This document shows, piece after piece, positions 58,139-64,000 of a stretch of 64,000 bases of DNA. The notes beneath the pieces were generated by a model. It did no database searches. It saw only the letters and a list, made by a program, of their open reading frames with translations, and was not told the DNA's origin. The DNA lies in NCBI GenBank assembly GCA_024516155.1, contig JAJJXM010000082.1, positions 62,001 to 126,000 on the forward strand. Direction: 5' to 3'. Source of the DNA: Pyronema omphalodes (Eukaryota; Ascomycota; Pezizomycetes; Pezizales; Pyronemataceae). Every line of letters starts with the position of its first letter. Positions within the stretch are counted from its first letter, which is position 1. The position numbers were made by a program, and so were the translations under genes.

Positions 58139-59569
58139 CTATTCCTTGGTTTTCTTCTTAAACAGGTCCTTCCAAAATTCCTTAAACCCATAGTTTGGCT
58201 TGTCGGTTTCATGTATCTGAACTGTCTGGCCTTCGCCCGCTAAACTCGAAAGAATTGATGGCTTCGGCTTGGTTCCGAAGCTGATTTTCGGATTCATCGG
58301 CATATTCGCTCTTGAGCGGATCTCCTCTGCAACCTGTGGTGCCACATCCGCATAACACCGGTCCAATTCTCTAGCTAAAGTAAACATTGGTTTACGGGCA
58401 ACTGATGGCGCCATCATGTTGTATGAGCGGCATAACTCATTAAGGGTGTCGATAGCCAGGGTATTATATTTCAGCTCCGTGCTCTCCCACTCTGGATCTC
58501 TAAATACCGTTTTGGGACCATTCTCCGCCTCAAAGTCTTCTGGAGGGACTTCCTCTCCTAGCCTCATCCGTGTAGCAGCTCGGTCAAGTCTTACTCGTCG
58601 AGCTTCAGCGGCGGCATATTCCTCGGCCCGTCGACATTGCTCCTCCAAGCTTCCACCCTTAGCAGCAATCCTGCGGGCAACAAATCTCCTCCAATCATTT
58701 CTGAGGCGTGTGCGGAATCGATCAACCGCCTTGGTAAGTTCCTGTTGTTTCTCAACCCATGGTGGTAATACCTCCTGCTTTTGGATCATCTTATTCAGGA
58801 AGTATTCGGTGGTGTCCATATACGGGGACCTTGCGTTATGATCCTCAACCCGCGGTTTTCCCCTTGGAATATTATCGAACTGTCCTCTTGCTCTTGCGTC
58901 TTCAATGCGTTGATCAGCCAAGCTCATCAGCGCTGAGACTGTTGCCACCGGTCGTGCGCCGGGAGTAAATCGTTCTCGGAACATGGCTCTCAGTTCTTCT
59001 TTCTCCGACAGGGGAGTATCTTTCTTGATAGAATATTCCAAGCTACGATCCCTAGCGCTTTCCATTCTCGTAGCTCGATCAGGTTTAGGACCAAAGGTAT
59101 TATGCGGACGTAGATCAACGATCGTCTGGGGTACCGCTTTCGTCTTTATCGGCTTGTGCACATCTGTTAGCATACGGAGGACAGCATCTTCCGTAGCTTC
59201 TTCACCGGTCCAGACCCGTGCACCGGCAAGGTCCCGTGTGTGCTTGGAAGCTGACGAAGGCAGGTTTGCGACCGAAATTGCTTGAGCATTTTGATAGGCA
59301 AAATCAGCGGCGGCTATCCGCTCGGCCAGTTGGTCCTTGAGCTCTTCGGTGAGGGAAGCTTTGGACGGGGAAGCTAAGAGGGCATCTTCGGCAAGTGCTT
59401 GGAAACGGCGGCTAAGAGCTGATTCGGTTTCCTCGGGTTCGGAAGAGGCGGGAGTCTTTGTCTCGGGCTTTGCGTCGGGCTTTGCGTCGGGAGTCGGAGG
59501 TGCCGATCGGCTGGTAGAGAAGGCACGGGGAAGCGTTCGTAGGGATTGCGTATAAATTGTTCGTTGCAT
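58139..59569 (-). CDS. Mitochondrial DUF1992 / DNAJC28-homologous protein
   Basis: Single exon, 476 residues. The N-terminus (QRTIYTQSLRTLPRAFSTSRSA) is a strong mitochondrial presequence with a typical cleavage context. A Pro/Thr/Lys-rich linker with DAKP repeats follows. The conserved DUF1992 region spans about 211-275: VSALMSLADQRIEDARARGQ, FDNIPRGKP and then DTTEYFLNKMIQKQEVLPPW, as in DNAJC28 and related bacterial proteins. The rest is charged and helical and contains REL and NYGF segments near the end. No J domain is present. Fungal homologues are annotated only as DNAJC28-domain proteins; molecular function is not established. It is divergent from the SET gene by 438 bp. Confidence 0.88.
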   Translation of the reverse strand: MQRTIYTQSLRTLPRAFSTSRSAPPTPDAKPDAKPETKTPASSEPEETESALSRRFQALAEDALLASPSKASLTEELKDQLAERIAAADFAYQNAQAISVANLPSSASKHTRDLAGARVWTGEEATEDAVLRMLTDVHKPIKTKAVPQTIVDLRPHNTFGPKPDRATRMESARDRSLEYSIKKDTPLSEKEELRAMFRERFTPGARPVATVSALMSLADQRIEDARARGQFDNIPRGKPRVEDHNARSPYMDTTEYFLNKMIQKQEVLPPWVEKQQELTKAVDRFRTRLRNDWRRFVARRIAAKGGSLEEQCRRAEEYAAAEARRVRLDRAATRMRLGEEVPPEDFEAENGPKTVFRDPEWESTELKYNTLAIDTLNELCRSYNMMAPSVARKPMFTLARELDRCYADVAPQVAEEIRSRANMPMNPKISFGTKPKPSILSSLAGEGQTVQIHETDKPNYGFKEFWKDLFKKKTKE

Positions 59570-60007
59570 CGATACAAGACAGTCTATCGGCGTGTTTTAA
59601 GAAACGTGTGAGGGGTGGTGATATCGAAAGCGGTGTTTAAAACGATCCATCGCGGTGTCGCCGCAGGTTTCGCGGATAACTGGAAGAGTACCGCAGGGAA
59701 CCTTGATGTCTTGGCGCACGACATGAGCGGTTGATCATGAATTTGCCTCTTGCTCAAGATCTCGACCTTTGAGTGACTATAACCCCACTAGAATCTCAGA
59801 AATAATTCATAAAGACTCATAGTTATTCAGATACAGTCATTTGCCGCTTGAAGCTTCATAATCGTCCTGTAAGGTTGCAAAGCGCCTCCGACACAAGCTC
59901 ATCAGCTGCCCCGCTCTATACCATGAACGCTCTAGCCTTCCCGCGATGAAGCTAAGAAAATATCGCCTTGCGCCACTTCGCAACCGCAAATCAAGAGCAA
60001 CACAAAG
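59570..60007. promoter_or_regulatory. Divergent promoter, DUF1992 protein / SET methyltransferase
   Basis: A 438-bp gap between divergent start codons, with no open frame of note. Only the arrangement supports its promoter role. Confidence 0.4.
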
Positions 60008-61811
60008 ATGTCTCTCCAGCAATCCGAGGAAGCATGGGCTTCATATCAAGCGTGGATTACTCAAAATGGCGGATTTATTCATGAGTCAATCACATTCTCC
60101 TCCAACAGTAACGTGTTCTTGGACCCATCAAAAACTCCAGGCGCTGTACTAATGCGCGCATAGCTTCTGGAGCTGGAGCTGGCGGATTTGCGACTGCTAC
60201 CATACCTGCTGGTACCACTCTTTTGACATGTCCGTACACTATGGTCATGGACTATGGAAAAGCAAAGAAGGAGTTCCCCGAGACATTCATTAATGCAGTG
60301 GATTCCCATGCTGCTTTGTGCTTCTTTGTTTGTAAGGAAGTCTTGAAGGGCGAGAAATCGTTCTGGGCTCCATATCTCAATGTCCTTCCGAGGGAATTCA
60401 ATACCCCTCTCTATTTCTCTGAGGAGGATAAGCAGTATCTTGTTGGAACAAACTTGTCTGGTAATGAGATTGAACAGCGCCGTTCCGCTTGGAAGGGCGA
60501 GTGGGAGAGTGGATTGCAGGCACTCAAGAATCTCGGAGAGAGCACAGAGGGATATACCTGGTAAAACCTCTCTGAAAAAGGCAGAATATGCTGCTGAGAT
60601 ATTTGTAGGGAATTATTCTTGTGGGCTGCTACTGTCTTTACTTCTCGCTCTTTCCCTGAGAAGCTCACCCACTGGGACGAAAAGCCCGCCGAGGGAATCA
60701 GAACCTATGACGAGGAGACCACTGCAGCTTTGTTCCCCGCCGTCGACAGCTTAAACCACAAACCGCACACTGCCATTACCTGGCAGCCGACTGCTGATAG
60801 ACTTTCTCTCATTTCGGGGCAGCAGGTCGAAGCCGGAGAGGAAATCTTCAACAACTATGGACCTAAAGCTAACGAAGAGTGTATGCCCTCCCAATTCCAA
60901 TACCATGGAAATAGCTGATCAAATATCTTGTAGTGTTGAACGGATATGGATTTACCATCCCCAACAATCCCACAGACACCGTCACCATCAAATTCAATGC
61001 CCCCCTGAACCCCGAGCAAGAAGCCATCCGCAGTCAACAAACCCAGCCTGCCCGTCCGGGAATCTATCATCTCCGCGCATACAACAACCGCGGCTTCCCA
61101 GCTGATCTCATCGGTCTCTTCCACATCCTAACTGCCTCCCCCTCTGAACTCCCCAAGCTCAAAGCCAACCCGAATGCCGACATTGTCTCCATCAGAAACG
61201 AGATGAGCACAATGTTCCAGCTCTTCATGGCCGTTTCACAGAAGCGTAACGCCTACGGACCTGAATTAGGACAGCCGCAGAATGATAAGCAGCGTAGCGC
61301 AGCTATCTTAAGAGAGGGACAAATTGGAATTCTCGAGTATTTCATTAACTACTCGGAATCTCAGCTGAAGAAGCTGGTGGATGAGAATATGGGAGAGAAA
61401 TTGTTTACCCTGGAAACAGTACTTGGGGATGAGCAGTTTGCCAATGCTGTGGAAGCCTGTTTTGAAACTAAGGATATGGAGGAAATCATCGAGGCCGATC
61501 AGGATGATATTGTGTTTGTGTTGTATCTTTGCTGGAAATACCTTACCAGTGAGGAGCCAAAATGGAGGGATTGGTTCAAGGCAATGGAGCAGCACTACCC
61601 GCTGCCAGAGGAGGACGAGGAGGTGGACGAGGGAATTGAGGAGGTGTTTCAAGCCATCTTCCCGGAGGCTGGAGAGGCAGCCCCCGAAGTGTTTGGTGGT
61701 GATAAGTGGAATGCTTCAGTGGTAGAGTGGGTTATGTCTATCTACCAGAGCGAAGGATTCAACGTCCTGCTCAAGGGGGAGCCGATGTACATAATCTCCA
61801 TCGAAGTCTAG
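60008..61811 (+). CDS. SET-domain protein lysine methyltransferase (Rkm/SETD3-like)
   Basis: Exons 60008-60107, 60164-60560, 60609-60880 and 60934-61811 give 548 residues. The split SET domain of the RuBisCO-LSMT class is visible: GAGAGGFATATIPAGTTLLTC near 36-56, a variable insert, then WELFLWAATVFTSRSF at 166-181, DSLNH at 212-216 (SAM-binding Asn-His) and EEIFNNYG (243-250, catalytic-site Tyr), followed by NEELLNGYGF. The C-terminal half is helical, as in substrate-binding Rubis-subs-bind domains, and carries an acidic loop (PEEDEEVDEGIEE). Relatives methylate ribosomal proteins (Rkm1-type), elongation factors or actin; the substrate here cannot be read from sequence. All three introns were set by frame and conserved motifs. 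Convergent with LSM4. Confidence 0.9.
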
Positions 61812-62054
61812 CTAGTCCCTACATCCATACCCAGCATAGACACGTAAAAACACTCAATCAATTATGCCACCCAAGCCTAGCTAGGTATTGTAGCATCAAA
61901 CTTCGTATGTAACTTATACGCCCATAACGCCTACGCAGTATTATCGTAACATCTGACATCCCATATCTTCCACATATTGCACCTAGACACCTCCCCCGGC
62001 GGCCCGGAGCGCCCTTCCATAAGTATCTTCATAAGAAACATGATTGAGACCACC

Positions 62055-62610
62055 CTAAGGCCTTCCCCCGCGTCCACCACGCCCACCGCGTGCTCCACCC
62101 CTTCCGCGTCCTCCTCGTGCCGATCCTCCACGCCCCCGGTCGCCGCCTCTGTGACCGCTTGCTTGCTGAGCCGCCTGCTGCTCGCGTACAGCATCTATTA
62201 TCTCATCGGGTAGACGAAGGTATTTAATCTGAAATAAAAACGACGCGTTAGTGAACCTCAATCATCATAAACCACCCAACCTGGAGCTATGCAGAGTCCA
62301 ACCCCGCCCCCACCACGCGCACGTACGTTGTTTCCCCTAACATAAGCCTCCGGTAATCTATAAAAGCGATCACCATCAGGTGACGTCTGTACGACCTCTC
62401 GTAGCGTAAGATTCATGTAGGTATCGCATTGAACCAAATGACCGTTAAGAGTTTCGCCGTTCTTGAGCTCGACAAGCATTGGGGAGCCTTGCGCGGCGGT
62501 AAGAAGAGAGAGGGGTAACTATTCCGGGGTTACTGTATCAGTATACGTCACATTAGGTCACAATCACGGGGGATTCTGAGCGCGAAGACATAAATAATGG
62601 AACTTACCAT
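62055..62610 (-). CDS. LSM4: U6 snRNA-associated Sm-like protein LSm4
   Basis: Subunit of the nuclear Lsm2-8 ring (U6 snRNA, splicing) and the cytoplasmic Lsm1-7 ring (mRNA decapping, P-bodies). Exons 62610-62608, 62519-62337 and 62228-62055 give 119 residues. Exon 1 contributes only the ATG, followed directly by GTAAGT; exon 2 begins [20 protein letters not shown], exactly the family's N-terminus. Sm1 includes [21 protein letters not shown]; Sm2 is [15 protein letters not shown], split by the second intron. The tail from about residue 87 is Arg/Gly-rich (RGG and RGRGG), typical of Lsm4 and linked to granule formation and arginine methylation. Length agrees with other fungi. Confidence 0.96.
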
Positions 62611-64000
62611 GTTGAGTTCTGATGTGAATAGCTAAATTGCTTGAATGCTCGTGAGGTACGGTATAGGCAAAGAGGTGGTGTTAAGGTTATCGCTTATCAG
62701 ATCCGGTGTGGGAGCTTGGCGCGTTTCGTGGGCGCTCGCCGTAAAGCCAAAAGCCAAAAAGCCACCGAAAGTTGTCGGGTCGGCTGCTCACCTCTTCCAG
62801 GTTTAACCAAACTACACGTGCTGCAACCTTGCAACCACGGCATGCGATGCGACGCGGTTGATCATCCTTTACATCAGCGACGCGATTCGGGCCAAGAAGA
62901 TACCAAAATGTAGGGCAACACCTAGGGCCGGGATTCAATGCATTTAAGATGACTGAATTGATGGTGATCATTGAACCTTTTTAAGGCCTCATTTTGTTTT
63001 TTTTTTCTCAAAGGCCGGAGAACTCCAGGACGATATCGGATACTTATCGGATGCCTGTAGCCTTTGGTCTAGCTATTCCCAGGATATGAACCTTTCCGAA
63101 GCTGTCAGACTGTCATTCACGTGGAGGCAACGTTCAGCGGTGAGAATTCCTGGGAAACCATCATTACGGGAAAAGTTACCGGTCGGCGTTCAACAAAGAT
63201 GTCATGGTTTATTCCGGGTCTACGGTGCACTATGTTCACCTCGTGGAAACTGTCACCAATTTCGACGCCAAGCGGTAATCTCCTGACATGCATAAAATAG
63301 CCGCGATTTACGAACTTTAACAAGCATACATACAGAAGCTATGCATAAAAATCTGGCTAGCTATATGTAGAACACTTCATTTCTCAACTGCATAAAATTC
63401 GGCACGGACAATGTCATAGTAATTTACTCTCAGGCTCCCGACTATGGTTTCGTCGGCGATCGGTCTTCAGGTCCGTCAGTTTCACAAGTCTTAGGACACG
63501 GCTACATAGCAAGGCCGAAGCTCCGAAGGTTGGTACACTATTTACCAACTTACCATTGGAAAAATCCTGATAACCATTGGTAAAAGCTAAGGAAGCTACG
63601 GGTATCTATTATGTCGCAATAGTTTTGGTAATATCGGCCCCGATCCGATAGTTTTAGCCCGGGACTTGATACTTTCGCAATATCGGCTCCGAGCCGAAAA
63701 CACCGGGAGGAAGAGGCCCTACCACTTAGTAAGGAACTTAGTCAGGCTCGTGCTCAAAATGGCCAATGGGAATCAACAAAAGGAGGCATGGATCAATTAT
63801 GACCAGTCTAAACATGGTGAAACCGAATGCAAGATCAATTACACTGGACGTGGGGGACACTGACAGTAGTTGCCGAACCGTCCGAAAAAAATAGTGAACA
63901 CACGGCAAAATTTAGAGGACTTATACATATGTCATGGAGCCTTACAAACCTCTCGGAAGTCTCAGATGGCCTAGGGATAGCTGCCGAACCTAAACTCTCA
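62611..64000. other. Intergenic, right flank
   Basis: Holds the LSM4 promoter, then no recognised gene. Short open frames are under 100 codons and show no domain. A pair of GC-rich inverted repeats lies at 63,633-63,697. Confidence 0.5.

Noticed and set aside
1..64000. tRNA, rRNA, CRISPR and riboswitch signals
   Set aside because: I looked for GGTTCRANNCC-type T-arms, regularly spaced repeats and conserved RNA elements on both strands; no candidate formed a convincing structure. A tRNA or covariance-model scan would settle this.

Overview
The window is nuclear DNA of a filamentous ascomycete (Pezizomycotina). Genes are broken by short GT-AG introns of about 40-110 nt. The set includes a VosA-type velvet regulator, a Nup98-Nup96 (Nup145-type) precursor, Dlt1 and RIB3. 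Intergenic DNA is rich in A/T tracts and microsatellites. No gene fixes the class; Orbiliomycetes, Pezizomycetes or Leotiomycetes would all fit. All exon structures were derived by hand from reading frame, splice consensus and family similarity, and almost every joined exon set closes exactly in frame.

Layout. Positions 1-9.8 kb hold no recognisable gene, only degenerate repeats and short spurious ORFs. vosA (+) follows at 9.8-11.7 kb, then a 1401-residue single-pass membrane protein of unknown function (+, 13.0-17.4 kb), a very A/T-rich spacer, and an epsin gene (-, 19.2-21.2 kb). A second desert spans 21.2-28.2 kb. Next come a small GPI-anchored-type surface protein (+, 28.2-28.8), a minisatellite-rich spacer, a mitochondrial S-adenosylmethionine carrier (-, 30.8-31.7), a trichodiene-synthase-fold protein with degraded catalytic motifs (+, 33.3-34.8), centrin (-, 35.1-35.9) and the seven-exon nucleoporin precursor (+, 36.9-43.5).

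The right third is compact: DLT1 (+), a small secreted protein (+), PTH2 (-), ERB1 (-) divergent from RPB5 (+), RIB3 (+), MRP10/mS37 (-) divergent from COQ3 (+), a mitochondrial DUF1992/DNAJC28-type protein (-) divergent from a SET-domain lysine methyltransferase (+), and LSM4 (-). The last 1.4 kb shows no gene.

Together these are mostly housekeeping functions: ribosome production (ERB1, MRP10), transcription (RPB5), RNA metabolism (LSM4), nuclear pores and the spindle pole (NUP145, CDC31), endocytosis (epsin), and a notable share of mitochondrial functions (SAM carrier, COQ3, MRP10, PTH2, DUF1992 protein, and perhaps the terpene-synthase-like protein). There is no operon, CRISPR array, rRNA gene, recognisable tRNA or intact transposon. 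The most interesting items are the terpene-synthase-like pseudoenzyme, the unknown 1401-residue membrane protein, stop-free multiple-of-three introns in centrin and MRP10, and diverged tandem repeats outside genes.
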